This document shows positions 14,624 to 23,991 of a DNA stretch of 30,149 nt, piece after piece. Below the pieces are notes generated by a model that saw nothing but the letters and a program-made list of their open reading frames with translations, did no database searches and had not been told where the DNA came from. Source of the stretch: Fusobacterium sp. Lineage in GTDB: Bacteria; Fusobacteriota; Fusobacteriia; Fusobacteriales; Fusobacteriaceae. The position numbers and the translations under genes were made by a program. The stretch lies in contig NZ_JAWDXO010000038.1 of assembly GCF_032477075.1 (NCBI RefSeq), positions 1 to 30,149 on the forward strand, written 5' to 3'. The number at the start of each line of letters is the position of its first letter. The stretch's first letter is position 1.

Positions 14624-15799
14624 ATGGAAAAAAGTATTATAGGGTTATCAGTTCCAAATTTAACTGTAGAACCAATATTGAGTAATTTGAAAGAATGTTT
14701 GGAAAGTGGTTGGGTTTCTACTGGGGGAAGATTTATCAGTGAATTTGAAGGAAAGATAGCAAAATATGTCAAAATGAAAGAAGCAGTAGGAATACAGAGT
14801 GGAACAGCAGGACTTCATACAGCATTGAGAGTTTTAGGAGTAGAAAGTGATCAAGAGGTAATAGCTCCAACTCTTACTTTTATTGCAGCAGTGAATCCAA
14901 TTACATATTTGGGAGCTAAACCAGTTTTTATTGATTGTGATGATACTTTATGTATGGATCCAGTAAAATTAGAAAAATTTTGCAAAGAGGAATGTGAAAT
15001 AAAAAATGAGAAACTTTATAATAAAAAAACTGGAAAAAATATAAAAGTAATTTTAGTTGTTCATGTATTTGGAAATATGGCAGACATGGAAAAAATAATG
15101 GATATTGCTGCAAAATATAAATTAAAAGTACTGGAAGATGCAACAGAAGCATTAGGGACTTATTATACTTCTGGAAGATATGAAGGAAAATTTGCAGGAA
15201 CAATTGGAGAAATAGGTGTTTATTCTTTTAATGCTAATAAGATAATTACTACTGGAGGAGGAGGAATGGTTGTTTCAAACAATCAAGATCTTTTAGATAA
15301 AGTAAGATTTTTATCTGTTCAAGCAAAGACAGATCCATTGTATTTTATTCATGATGAAATAGGATACAACTATAGAATGCTTAATTTACAAGCAGCTTTA
15401 GGAACAGAACAAATAGATAAATTAGAAGATTTTATAAGAACTAAAATAACCAATTTTGAATTATATAAAAAATCTGTGTCAGAAATAGAAGGACTTGATT
15501 TATTGCCTTTTAATCAAGGAATAAGGGCTAATCATTGGTTTTATTCTCTAGTAGTAGATAAAGAAAAATATGGATTAAATAAAGATGAATTATTAATAAA
15601 ACTTAATGAAGTTGGGATTCAATCAAGACCTATATGGGGACTAATTCATCAACAGAAACCATTTATAAAAAATGAGGCATATATGATGGAAAAGTCAGTT
15701 TACTATATAGATAAAGTACTTAATATTCCATGTAGTACAAATTTAGCAACAGAAGATGTAAAAATAGTTATAAATAGGCTTAAGGAGTTTGGAAAATAA
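14624..15799 (+). CDS. pglE: LegC/PglE-type UDP-4-keto sugar aminotransferase
   Basis: A 391-residue PLP aminotransferase of the DegT/DnrJ/EryC1 family, LegC subgroup. Elements: SGTAGLHTALR (59-69), VLEDATEALG (169-178) with the PLP-contacting Asp, and FNANKIITTGGGG (202-214), in which Lys206 is the Schiff-base lysine. It would transfer an amino group (glutamate is the usual donor) to C4 of the keto sugar made by the preceding dehydratase, giving UDP-4-amino-4,6-dideoxy-GlcNAc. The Shine-Dalgarno GGGAGGAG precedes the ATG by a few bases. LegC homologues also start legionaminic acid synthesis, but the later genes of that pathway are absent here and PglC/PglD homologues follow, so bacillosamine is favoured. 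Confidence 0.85.
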   Translation: MEKSIIGLSVPNLTVEPILSNLKECLESGWVSTGGRFISEFEGKIAKYVKMKEAVGIQSGTAGLHTALRVLGVESDQEVIAPTLTFIAAVNPITYLGAKPVFIDCDDTLCMDPVKLEKFCKEECEIKNEKLYNKKTGKNIKVILVVHVFGNMADMEKIMDIAAKYKLKVLEDATEALGTYYTSGRYEGKFAGTIGEIGVYSFNANKIITTGGGGMVVSNNQDLLDKVRFLSVQAKTDPLYFIHDEIGYNYRMLNLQAALGTEQIDKLEDFIRTKITNFELYKKSVSEIEGLDLLPFNQGIRANHWFYSLVVDKEKYGLNKDELLIKLNEVGIQSRPIWGLIHQQKPFIKNEAYMMEKSVYYIDKVLNIPCSTNLATEDVKIVINRLKEFGK

Positions 15800-16405
15800 A
15801 TGTATAGAAAATTTTTTAAAAGATTATTAGATTTATTTTGCTCAATAGGTTTCATACTTTGTTTTTGGTGGTTATACATTATTCTTGGAATAATGATAAA
15901 AATTAAACTAGGCTCACCTGTGCTTTTTAAACAAAAGAGACCTGGAAAAAATGGGGAAATATTTACTATGTATAAATTTAGAAGTATGATAAATCAAAAA
16001 AATAATGGAGAAAAACTTCTTTCAGATGAAGATAGACTTCCTAAATTTGGAAAATTATTAAGAAGTACAAGTCTTGATGAAATACCTGAATTCTTTAATG
16101 TGCTAAAAGGAGATATGAGCTTAATAGGGCCAAGACCTCTTTTAGTGGAATATTTAACAAGGTATACAAAAGAACAAAATAGAAGACATGAAGTAAGACC
16201 TGGAATAACAGGATGGGCGCAGGTTAATGGTAGAAATGCTATTTCATGGGATGAAAAATTTAAATTAGATATAGAATATGTTGATAAATATGGATTTATA
16301 TTAGATATAAAAATAATATTTCTTACTTTAAAAAAGATTTTTATAAGAGAAGGAATAACACAAAAAGGTAGTGCAACTATGGAGGAATTCTTAGGAAGTG
16401 AATAA
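15800..16405 (+). CDS. pglC: Undecaprenyl-phosphate sugar phosphate transferase (PglC type)
   Basis: A 201-residue monotopic phosphoglycosyltransferase, the initiating enzyme that moves a sugar-1-phosphate to undecaprenyl phosphate. One N-terminal re-entrant hydrophobic segment (about 11-34) is followed by KQKRPGKNGEIFTMYKFRSM (44-63), SLDEIPEF with the catalytic Asp93-Glu94 pair, DMSLIGPRPLL (105-115) and RPGITGWAQVNGR (133-145). The size equals that of minimal PglC proteins rather than long WbaP forms. Its ATG directly abuts the stop of the aminotransferase. With pglD next, the likely substrate is UDP-di-N-acetylbacillosamine, making this the first committed step of repeat-unit assembly. 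Confidence 0.9.
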   Translation: MYRKFFKRLLDLFCSIGFILCFWWLYIILGIMIKIKLGSPVLFKQKRPGKNGEIFTMYKFRSMINQKNNGEKLLSDEDRLPKFGKLLRSTSLDEIPEFFNVLKGDMSLIGPRPLLVEYLTRYTKEQNRRHEVRPGITGWAQVNGRNAISWDEKFKLDIEYVDKYGFILDIKIIFLTLKKIFIREGITQKGSATMEEFLGSE

Positions 16406-16408
16406 AAA

Positions 16409-17038
16409 ATGAAAGATATAGTTATTATAGGAGCAGGGGGATTTGCAAGAGAGATTGCGTGGCTTATAGAAGAAATAAATAAAAAAAAATTACAATGGAA
16501 TCTTTTAGGTTTTATAGATGATAATTATAAAAATATTGAAAAAAATCTGAATGGGTATAGAGTAATTGGAGATGTTGATTGCCTGAAAAATATGAAAAAG
16601 GATATTTATTCAATTATAGCGATTGGAAATGGAAAAACAAGAAAAAAAATAATTGAAAAATTAAAAGACAGAAAATTTGGAGTATTAGTTCATCCAAATG
16701 TAAGTATTTCTAAATCTGTATCTATTGAGGAAGGAAGTATAATTTGTTCAGGAAACATTTTGACTGTAAATATAAATATTGGGAAACATGTGATTGTAAA
16801 TTTAGATTGTACTATAGGTCATGATGCTAAAATTGAAAATTTTTCAACACTCCTTCCAGGAGTAAATCTTTCTGGAGAAACGATTATTGGAGAGTGTAGT
16901 ACTTTAGGAACAGGAAGTGCTATTATTCAAGGAATAAAAATAGGTAAAAATGTTATGATAGGGGCTGGAGCAGTAGTAATTAGAGATATTGTAGATAATA
17001 GTACAGCAGTAGGTAATCCAGCTAGGGCAATAAAATAG
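16409..17038 (+). CDS. pglD: PglD/NeuD-family sugar O/N-acetyltransferase
   Basis: A 209-residue protein with an N-terminal Rossmann-like sugar nucleotide domain (IVIIGAGGFAREIAW) and a C-terminal left-handed beta-helix of hexapeptide repeats (about 95-205). TIGHDAKIENFSTLLPG holds the His (138) that corresponds to the catalytic base of PglD, and VGNPAR closes the helix. It should acetylate the 4-amino group of UDP-4-amino-4,6-dideoxy-GlcNAc with acetyl-CoA, giving UDP-di-N-acetylbacillosamine. It lies three bases after pglC. NeuD proteins share the fold, but the neighbours decide for PglD. Confidence 0.85.
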   Translation: MKDIVIIGAGGFAREIAWLIEEINKKKLQWNLLGFIDDNYKNIEKNLNGYRVIGDVDCLKNMKKDIYSIIAIGNGKTRKKIIEKLKDRKFGVLVHPNVSISKSVSIEEGSIICSGNILTVNINIGKHVIVNLDCTIGHDAKIENFSTLLPGVNLSGETIIGECSTLGTGSAIIQGIKIGKNVMIGAGAVVIRDIVDNSTAVGNPARAIK

Positions 17039-17054
17039 AATTTTAGGAGCTTTA

Positions 17055-18254
17055 ATGAAAATATTATTCTTATTATTAAATTATAAAAAAAATGATGATA
17101 ATTTATACAAGGAGTTAGTGGAAGAGTTTAAGAATCAAGGTCAAGAAGTTTATGTAGCAACAATTTTAGAAAAAAAATATAAGAAGAATACGATTTTAGA
17201 AGTAGAAAATGGTATAAACATTTTAAGAATAAAAACTGGAAACCTTTTTGAAGTAGGAATAATAGAGAAAGGATTAACTACTTTAACCTTAGGGAATACT
17301 TTTAAAAGGAATATAAAAAATTATTATGGAGATATTAAATTTGATATAGTAATTCATCATACTCCGCCAATAACATTTACTTCTGTTATTGAATGGTTGA
17401 AGAAAAAGTATGGGACAAGTTCTTATCTTATTTTAAGAGATATTTTTCCTCAAAATGCTAAAGATTTAGGAATAATAAAAAATAAGTTTCTTTTTAATTT
17501 TTTTAGAAATAAAGAAAAAAAATTGTATGAAGTTTCTGATTATATAGGATGTATGTCAAATGGAAATATTGAATTTTTAAAAAGAAATAATAAAGAAATA
17601 GGAATAAAAAAACTTCATATTTTAAGAAATTGGGGAAAATTAAAAGAAAAACCTAAAGTTGATTTTTTAGATATGAGAAAAAAATATAATTATAAAGATA
17701 AAGATTTTTTAATTGTATTTGGAGGAAATATGGGTGTTCCTCAGGGATTAAATTTTTTACTGGAAGTAGCAGAAAAATGTAAAAACTCTAAAGATATTAA
17801 ATTTTTACTCATAGGAAAAGGAACAGAAAAGAAAAAATTAGAAAATATAGTTATAGATAAAAAATTGGAAAATGTGAAGTTTATAGATTTTATTCCAAGA
17901 GAAGAATATGAAAAACTGATATCAGTTTGCGATGTTGGAATAGTAAGCCTTCATTCTTGTTTTACAATTCCAAATATTCCTTCCAAAACAATAGATTATT
18001 TTAAGCTGGGGATTCCAATAATTTCATTTACTGATAAAAATACAGATTATCCTCTTATTTTAGAAGATGAAGCTAAAGCAGGTATAGCAAATATATATGG
18101 AGATATGGAAAATGTAATTAAATCAATAAATATTTTAAAAAAAGAAAAAGAATTAAAAAAGCAATTAGGAAATAATGGAAGAAAATATTATGAGGAATAT
18201 TTAGGAGTAGATAAGGCATATAAAACAATAATGGATACAATAAAAAAAGATTAA
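17055..18254 (+). CDS. GT4 glycosyltransferase, WbuB-like (first of two)
   Basis: A 399-residue GT-B protein of the WbuB-like GT4 subgroup often seen next to fnlABC. It has HHTPPITF in the N-terminal domain, CMSNGNIEF at the interdomain region, IGKGTEKKKL, DFIPREEYEKLISVCDVGIV and IPSKTIDYFKLGIPI in the donor domain. AGGAG (17045-17049) precedes the ATG. It stands between the bacillosamine genes and fnlA and has a clear paralogue at 21533 after fnlC. A reasonable role is transfer of L-FucNAc or a related sugar to the lipid-linked bacillosamine, but the substrate is not proven by sequence. Confidence 0.8.
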   Translation: MKILFLLLNYKKNDDNLYKELVEEFKNQGQEVYVATILEKKYKKNTILEVENGINILRIKTGNLFEVGIIEKGLTTLTLGNTFKRNIKNYYGDIKFDIVIHHTPPITFTSVIEWLKKKYGTSSYLILRDIFPQNAKDLGIIKNKFLFNFFRNKEKKLYEVSDYIGCMSNGNIEFLKRNNKEIGIKKLHILRNWGKLKEKPKVDFLDMRKKYNYKDKDFLIVFGGNMGVPQGLNFLLEVAEKCKNSKDIKFLLIGKGTEKKKLENIVIDKKLENVKFIDFIPREEYEKLISVCDVGIVSLHSCFTIPNIPSKTIDYFKLGIPIISFTDKNTDYPLILEDEAKAGIANIYGDMENVIKSINILKKEKELKKQLGNNGRKYYEEYLGVDKAYKTIMDTIKKD

Positions 18255-18267
18255 GGAGATAGGTTTT

Positions 18268-19293
18268 ATGTTTAAAGATAAGGTTCTATTAATAACAGGA
18301 GGAACAGGATCATTTGGAAATGCTGTACTCAGAAGATTTTTAAAAACTGATATTGGAGAAATAAGAATTTTTTCAAGAGATGAAAAAAAACAGGATGATA
18401 TGAGAAAAATATATAGTAATCCTAAATTAAAATTCTATATAGGAGATGTAAGAGACTATAACTCAGTAATGGATGTAATGAGAGGAGTAGACTTTGTATT
18501 CCATGCAGCAGCTCTTAAACAGGTACCATCATGTGAATTTTATCCAGTACAGGCTGTTTATACTAATATATTAGGAACAGAAAATGTTTTGAATGCAGCA
18601 ATAGCATCAAAAGTAAAAAAAGTAGTATGTTTAAGTACAGATAAAGCAGCTTATCCAATAAATGCAATGGGAATGTCAAAAGCCCTTATGGAGAAAGTGA
18701 TAGTAGCAAAGGGAAGAAATTTAAAAGATGATGAAACAACAATATGCCTTACAAGATATGGAAATGTAATGGCATCACGTGGTTCAGTAATTCCTTTATT
18801 TATAGATCAGGTAAGACATGGGAAACCAATAACAATAACAGATCCAAATATGACAAGATTTATGATGAGTTTAGATCAGGCAGTAGATTTAGTATTGTTT
18901 GCATTTGAAAATGGAAAGAATGGAGATCTATTTATCCAAAAATCACCAGCAGCAACTATTGAGGTTCTTGCTCATGCAGTAAAAGATATATTAAAGAAAC
19001 CTGAACATGAAGTAAGAATAATAGGAACAAGGCATGGAGAAAAACTTTATGAAGTTCTGATGACTAAAGAGGAAAAAGTAAGAGCAATAGATATGGGAGA
19101 ATACTTTAGAGTTCCAGCAGATGGAAGGGATCTTAATTATTCGAAATATTTTGAAGATGGGCAGGAAGTAATAACAGAGTCAGATGAATATAATTCTCAT
19201 AATACATATAGATTAAATGAAGAAGAATTAAAGAAAATGATTCTAGATTTATATGAGATACAAGATGAATTAAAAGAATTTGGGGTGAAATAG
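18268..19293 (+). CDS. fnlA: UDP-GlcNAc 4,6-dehydratase/5-epimerase (FnlA/CapE/WbjB)
   Basis: A 341-residue soluble SDR enzyme. GGTGSFG (11-17) binds NADP, HAAALKQVPSCE is the family signature, STDK (123-126) and INAMGMSK supply the catalytic residues with Met134 in the Tyr position and Lys138. The C-terminus has the HGEKLYEVL stretch. It converts UDP-GlcNAc to UDP-2-acetamido-2,6-dideoxy-L-arabino-4-hexulose, the first step to UDP-L-FucNAc (or UDP-L-QuiNAc). AAGGAG overlaps the previous stop. fnlB and fnlC follow in canonical order. Its glutamine codons are mostly CAG (6 of 8), unlike the genes at 22756-27525. Confidence 0.92.
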   Translation: MFKDKVLLITGGTGSFGNAVLRRFLKTDIGEIRIFSRDEKKQDDMRKIYSNPKLKFYIGDVRDYNSVMDVMRGVDFVFHAAALKQVPSCEFYPVQAVYTNILGTENVLNAAIASKVKKVVCLSTDKAAYPINAMGMSKALMEKVIVAKGRNLKDDETTICLTRYGNVMASRGSVIPLFIDQVRHGKPITITDPNMTRFMMSLDQAVDLVLFAFENGKNGDLFIQKSPAATIEVLAHAVKDILKKPEHEVRIIGTRHGEKLYEVLMTKEEKVRAIDMGEYFRVPADGRDLNYSKYFEDGQEVITESDEYNSHNTYRLNEEELKKMILDLYEIQDELKEFGVK

Positions 19294-19295
19294 TA

Positions 19296-20402
19296 ATGGA
19301 AGTTCTTGTAACAGGAGCAAAAGGCTTTATAGGGAAAAATCTTGTAGAAAGATTGTCTAGAATAGAAGGAATTGCTATTCATCAATTTGATAAAGAAAAT
19401 ACTATAGATGAAATTGAAGAGTATATAGAAAAAATAGATTTTATCTTTCACCTTGCAGGAATAAACAGGCCAGAGAATCCAGAAGAGTTTTATAAAGGAA
19501 ATAGAGATACTATAAAAGAGCTGACAGATGTAATAGAAAAGAGAGGATTAAAAATACCAATTCTAGTAACTTCATCAATTCAGGCAGAAAGAGATAATGA
19601 TTATGGAAAAAGTAAGTTAGAAGGAGAAATTTTTCTAAGAGAATATGGAAAAAGAAATCATGCGCAAATATACATTTACAGACTTCCAAATGTCTTTGGA
19701 AAATGGTGCAGACCAAATTACAATTCTGTAATTGCTACTTGGTGTCATAATATAGCAAATAATATAGATATCACTATATCAGATAGAAATGTAAAATTAG
19801 ATTTTGTATATGTGGATGATGTTGTAAATACTTTTGTTTCTTACTTGCAAGAGGAGAAAGAGATTAAAGAATGGTATGAGATCCCAACAGTATATACTAA
19901 AACTCTTGGAGAAATTTCAGATCTTATCTATTCATTTAAAGATAATAGAAAGACTCTTGTAATAGAAAAAGTGGGAAAAGGATTTGAAAGAGCATTATAT
20001 TCAACTTATTTATCATATCTTTCAGAAGATAACTTTTCATATGAACTTATAGAACATAAAGATAATAGAGGATCTTTTGTTGAAGTATTAAGAACAATAG
20101 ATAGTGGACAATTTTCAATTTCTACTTCAAAACCTGGAATAACAAGAGGGAATCATTATCATAATACAAAAAATGAAAAATTTTTAGTGATAAAAGGAGA
20201 AGCAGTTATAAGATTTAGAAATATATACAGCGATAAAGTGATTGAATATCCTGTATCTGATAAAAAATTAGAAGTGGTGGATATACCAGTTGGATATACA
20301 CATAATATAACAAATACAGGTACTGAAGAAATGATACTTGTAATATGGGCAAATGAATTATTTGATAAAGAGAATCCAGATACATACTACTTAGAGGTGT
20401 AA
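19296..20402 (+). CDS. fnlB: Bifunctional 3-epimerase/4-reductase (FnlB/CapF/WbjC)
   Basis: A 368-residue two-domain protein. The N-terminal SDR domain has GAKGFIG (7-13) and DYGKSK with Tyr103 and Lys107, and the C-terminal cupin (from about residue 248) has RGNHYHNTKNEKFLVI with His287 and His289 as likely metal ligands. This architecture is diagnostic for CapF-type enzymes: the cupin epimerises C3 and the SDR domain reduces C4 with NADPH, giving UDP-L-PneNAc/6-deoxy-talose-type HexNAc. Its ATG is three bases after the fnlA stop. The next gene performs the final 2-epimerisation. Confidence 0.92.
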   Translation: MEVLVTGAKGFIGKNLVERLSRIEGIAIHQFDKENTIDEIEEYIEKIDFIFHLAGINRPENPEEFYKGNRDTIKELTDVIEKRGLKIPILVTSSIQAERDNDYGKSKLEGEIFLREYGKRNHAQIYIYRLPNVFGKWCRPNYNSVIATWCHNIANNIDITISDRNVKLDFVYVDDVVNTFVSYLQEEKEIKEWYEIPTVYTKTLGEISDLIYSFKDNRKTLVIEKVGKGFERALYSTYLSYLSEDNFSYELIEHKDNRGSFVEVLRTIDSGQFSISTSKPGITRGNHYHNTKNEKFLVIKGEAVIRFRNIYSDKVIEYPVSDKKLEVVDIPVGYTHNITNTGTEEMILVIWANELFDKENPDTYYLEV

Positions 20403-20405
20403 TGA

Positions 20406-21530
20406 ATGAAAAAAATAAAAGTAATGACAATAGTAGGAACAAGACCAGAGATAATAAGACTTTCAGAGGTTATAAAAGCATGTGATAAATACTTTGAACA
20501 TATATTGGTTCACACAGGGCAGAATTGGGATTATACATTAAATCAAGTATTTTTTGAAGAATTAAATCTAAGAGAACCAGATTATTATCTGAATTCTGTA
20601 GGAAAACATTTAGGAGAAACAATAGGAAATATAATAGCTAAATCATACGAAGTTTTAGAAAAAGAAATGCCAAATGCACTTCTTATACTTGGAGATACAA
20701 ATTCATGTCTTGCAGCAATAGCAGCCAAAAGATTGAAAATACCAGTATTTCATATGGAAGCAGGAAATAGATGTTTTGATCAAAATGTTCCAGAAGAAAT
20801 AAATAGAAAAATAGTAGATCATATAAGTGATATAAATCTGCCTTATACAGAGCATAGTAGAAGATATCTTTTGTCAGAAGGCTTTAGAAAAGAACATATA
20901 TATGTAACTGGGTCTCCTATGCATGAAGTTTTAATAAAAAATATGGATAAAATAGATCAAAGCAAACCTTTGGAAAAATTAGGAATAGAAAAAGGAAAAT
21001 ATATTCTTGTAAGCGCTCATAGAGAGGAGAATATAGATATAGAAGAAAATTTCTTTAAACTTATGAATGGGATAAATATGATAGCAGAACATTACAATAT
21101 TCCAGTAGTATATTCAACACATCCAAGAAGCATGAAAAAAATAGAGGAAAGAAATTTTAAATTTCATCCTTTGGTAAAAAATTTAAAACCATTTGGATTC
21201 TTTGAATATAATAAACTGCAAAAGAATGCATATGCAGTGATATCAGATTCAGGAACATTATCAGAAGAATCATCAATGTTGAATTTTCCTGGAATATTAA
21301 TAAGAACAAGTACAGAAAGACCAGAAGTATTGGATAAAGGAAATATGGTAATAGGTGGAATAGAAGGAGAAGAAATAATACAGGCAATAGATATGGTAAG
21401 AACATATTTTGAAGAAAATAACAAATATGAATTGCCAGTGGATTATAGAGATATAAATGTAGCAGATAAAGTAGTGAGAATAATATTAAGTTATTATAAG
21501 ATAATAGATAAAGTTATATGGGGAAAATAG
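20406..21530 (+). CDS. fnlC: UDP-HexNAc 2-epimerase (FnlC/CapG/WbjD)
   Basis: A 374-residue member of the WecB non-hydrolysing 2-epimerase family: GTRPEIIRL (11-19), HTGQNWDY, GDTNSCLAAIAAKR, HMEAGNRCFD, PEEINRK and SDSGTLSEES are all present. With FnlA and FnlB upstream it should act on C2 of the pathway product to give UDP-L-FucNAc rather than UDP-ManNAc. GAGGTG (20394-20399) lies at the end of fnlB. Nothing appears missing or truncated. Confidence 0.92.
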   Translation: MKKIKVMTIVGTRPEIIRLSEVIKACDKYFEHILVHTGQNWDYTLNQVFFEELNLREPDYYLNSVGKHLGETIGNIIAKSYEVLEKEMPNALLILGDTNSCLAAIAAKRLKIPVFHMEAGNRCFDQNVPEEINRKIVDHISDINLPYTEHSRRYLLSEGFRKEHIYVTGSPMHEVLIKNMDKIDQSKPLEKLGIEKGKYILVSAHREENIDIEENFFKLMNGINMIAEHYNIPVVYSTHPRSMKKIEERNFKFHPLVKNLKPFGFFEYNKLQKNAYAVISDSGTLSEESSMLNFPGILIRTSTERPEVLDKGNMVIGGIEGEEIIQAIDMVRTYFEENNKYELPVDYRDINVADKVVRIILSYYKIIDKVIWGK

Positions 21531-21532
21531 TT

Positions 21533-22747
21533 ATGAATAAGTCAGTTTTGTTCTTAACAACAAAGTATTCTAAGGATGAAAATAATTTATGGCTAACTAA
21601 TGAGTTAGCATTGGAATTTTTAAATAATAATTTTGATGTTCATGTTCTTGCACTATCTTGGGAAAAAAATGATCCTAAAAGTAGTTTTGGAATTGAAAAT
21701 GGAATAAGTGTGTTGAGGATAAAGTTGCCAAATTTTATTTATAAGCTAGGAAGTATAGCTAAAATATTATTTTTTCAATTTTATATCATATATAGTTATA
21801 TTTGTTATATGAAAAAAATAAAAATAAATTATGTTATTTCCAGTACACCAGCTTTTATTTTTTTTCTTTTTCCATTTTTTTTGAAGAAAATATTTAAAAC
21901 TATAAATTACATGATTCTTTGGGATTTTTATCCATATTGTTTAGAAAGTACTAAAATTTTAAAAAATAGTGCAGTAAAGAATTTGCTTAAATATTTAGAA
22001 AAAATAAGTTTTTATAGTTATGATGTTTTTGGTTGTATGTCAAATGGCAACATAGAATTCTTTAAAGATAAATATCCAGCTTTATCTAAAAAAAGAAAAA
22101 TAGAGATACTGCCTATTTGGGCCAGAGACAAAGAAATAAGTTTTTTAACAGAAAAAGAAAAAAAGGAATTTAGAAAAAAATATGATTTTAATATAGACGA
22201 TTTTATTTTAATTTATGGAGGAGCTTTTTCAGTTATTCAAGAGTTAGATAAGATAGTTATATTGGCAGAAAAATTGGTATTTGAAAAAAATATCAAGATA
22301 TTAATGATTGGAAAAGGTAATGAAAAAGAGCGAATAAAGAAAGATATAAGTACAAAAAAATTAAAAAATATTCAAATATATGACTTTGTTCCTAGGGAAG
22401 ACTATGAAAAATTAGTAAGTATTTGTGATATGGGAATAGTATGTTTAGATTCAAAAATGAAAGTTCCAAGTTTTCCTTCAAAAACATTAGATTATTTTAA
22501 ATTAAAAATTCCAATCTTAGCAATGGTTGATGAAATAACAGATTATTTAAAAATATTAAAAAAAGAAAATATGGGAATTGGAATGAATGGTTTTTCACAA
22601 AAAAAGTTAGAGATACTAGTAGAGGAATTACTTGGAATAGTAAAAAACAAAGAAATAAAAAAGCAAATGGGAGAAAATGGAAATAAATATTATAAAAAAA
22701 ATTTAAATGTGAAAAATAGTTTTGAAATTATTTCTAAGCATTTTTAG
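21533..22747 (+). CDS. GT4 glycosyltransferase, WbuB-like (second of two)
   Basis: A 404-residue GT4 protein paralogous to the one at 17055: CMSNGNIEF, IGKGNEKERI, DFVPREDYEKLVSICDMGIV and FPSKTLDYFKLKIPI match in order. Relatives named WbuB are linked to FnlABC as L-FucNAc transferases. An in-frame ATG at 21518 lies inside fnlC without a ribosome site; ATG 21533 has GGGG about nine bases upstream and gives the expected start MNKSVLFLTTKYS. The hydrophobic patch around residues 75-120 is probably the membrane-facing part of the acceptor domain. Precise donor and acceptor unknown. Confidence 0.82.
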   Translation: MNKSVLFLTTKYSKDENNLWLTNELALEFLNNNFDVHVLALSWEKNDPKSSFGIENGISVLRIKLPNFIYKLGSIAKILFFQFYIIYSYICYMKKIKINYVISSTPAFIFFLFPFFLKKIFKTINYMILWDFYPYCLESTKILKNSAVKNLLKYLEKISFYSYDVFGCMSNGNIEFFKDKYPALSKKRKIEILPIWARDKEISFLTEKEKKEFRKKYDFNIDDFILIYGGAFSVIQELDKIVILAEKLVFEKNIKILMIGKGNEKERIKKDISTKKLKNIQIYDFVPREDYEKLVSICDMGIVCLDSKMKVPSFPSKTLDYFKLKIPILAMVDEITDYLKILKKENMGIGMNGFSQKKLEILVEELLGIVKNKEIKKQMGENGNKYYKKNLNVKNSFEIISKHF

Positions 22748-22755
22748 GAGAAGAA

Positions 22756-23991
22756 ATGAGATTGGATGTTTTGATTGTGGGAATAATGTTTATTTCTTTA
22801 AATTTATTAATTTTAAATAAAATTATAAAAAGAAGAACTAGAAATGATTTGACATTTATTTTTAGTTCATGGTGGGTAATGTGGTTATTGATTTCATTTG
22901 TTAATATAGGCAAATTTTATCCAATAACCATGAATACATATATTTATATATTAACTGGAATTTTATTTGTCAATATGCCCTTTATTTTTTTAAAAAAAAA
23001 TAAATTAAGTATAAAGAAATATGGAAAAATGAAAAAACTTAAATATTTTTATTTTAATGAAATAATTTTTTTCATAATTAATCTCTATTATATAGCTAAA
23101 TTATTTAATTTAATAGATATTTTAAATGATTATAGAATTGTAAGAACTGTATTTTTTGGAATAGAAGATAATGGCATTAAACTTTTTTCTAATGCATTAT
23201 ATGTATATATATATAACTTTTTTAAAAGTTTAAGTATAGTAAGTTTTTTAATTTCTTTGTCTTTAGTTTTTAAAAGAAAGAAATATATATTATTTTTAAG
23301 TTCTATTATAAATTTAACATTGTTTTGTTTTCTTAGTGCAGGAAGAGATTTTATAACATATATTTTAATATTTTTAATATTTTCTTTTAAAACAGGGGTG
23401 ATAAAAAAAAGCTTTAAATATATAGCTGTTTTATTAGTTCCTGTTCTAATAACTACTTTTTTAAGAGAAGGAAATTTAAAAAAATTAGGAATGATAATAG
23501 TAACTTATTTTAGTGGAAGTATAGCATATTTTAATGAAGTGATGAAACAATATGGTGGAAAATTCTATTATGGAGAACTATTTTTTTCTTTTTTAATTTC
23601 TCCATTAAAGTATGTATTAATTGTTTTAAAAGTTAGTAATAATAAAGGAGCTATGATAGAGGTTGGAGAAAAATTGATGCATTTTATTCAAATATCTTCT
23701 GAAAATACTTATTCTCAAGTTTATAATGCATTAGCTACAATGTTTTATTGGTTTTATGCTGATTTAGGTTATTTAGGAATAATTTTATTTAGTAGCTTAA
23801 TAGGTTATATTGGATTATATATTCAAAGAAGAGTTCAAAAAAATTATATAGAACATATGGCTTTAGCAGCTTATTTTGAATATTTAATGATTATGTCAAT
23901 ATTTAGTAATAAATTTATGGATATTTTTTCAGTTTTTCCACTGATGGTATATCTTTTTTTATTAAAAAAAGAGAGGGTTAATAAAAGGTGA
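22756..23991 (+). CDS. wzy: O-antigen polymerase (Wzy-like membrane protein)
   Basis: A 411-residue protein with about ten hydrophobic segments and short polar loops. It resembles the oligosaccharide repeat-unit polymerase group: an AGRDFITYI-like segment in the middle, a periplasmic loop rich in Gly/Ser/Asn, and a late NALATMFYWFYADLGYLG segment similar to the conserved 'Y...DFG..G' region of that group. It lies between GT genes and upstream of a Wzx flippase, the normal place for Wzy. Wzy sequences diverge widely, so the call rests on topology, length and context. The region is very T-rich. AGGAG (22746-22750) precedes the ATG. Confidence 0.72.
   Translation: MRLDVLIVGIMFISLNLLILNKIIKRRTRNDLTFIFSSWWVMWLLISFVNIGKFYPITMNTYIYILTGILFVNMPFIFLKKNKLSIKKYGKMKKLKYFYFNEIIFFIINLYYIAKLFNLIDILNDYRIVRTVFFGIEDNGIKLFSNALYVYIYNFFKSLSIVSFLISLSLVFKRKKYILFLSSIINLTLFCFLSAGRDFITYILIFLIFSFKTGVIKKSFKYIAVLLVPVLITTFLREGNLKKLGMIIVTYFSGSIAYFNEVMKQYGGKFYYGELFFSFLISPLKYVLIVLKVSNNKGAMIEVGEKLMHFIQISSENTYSQVYNALATMFYWFYADLGYLGIILFSSLIGYIGLYIQRRVQKNYIEHMALAAYFEYLMIMSIFSNKFMDIFSVFPLMVYLFLLKKERVNKR

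Noticed and set aside
14624..16405. Legionaminic or pseudaminic acid pathway
   Set aside because: The aminotransferase is of LegC type, but no NeuB-like synthase, hydrolysing epimerase or CMP-transferase is present.
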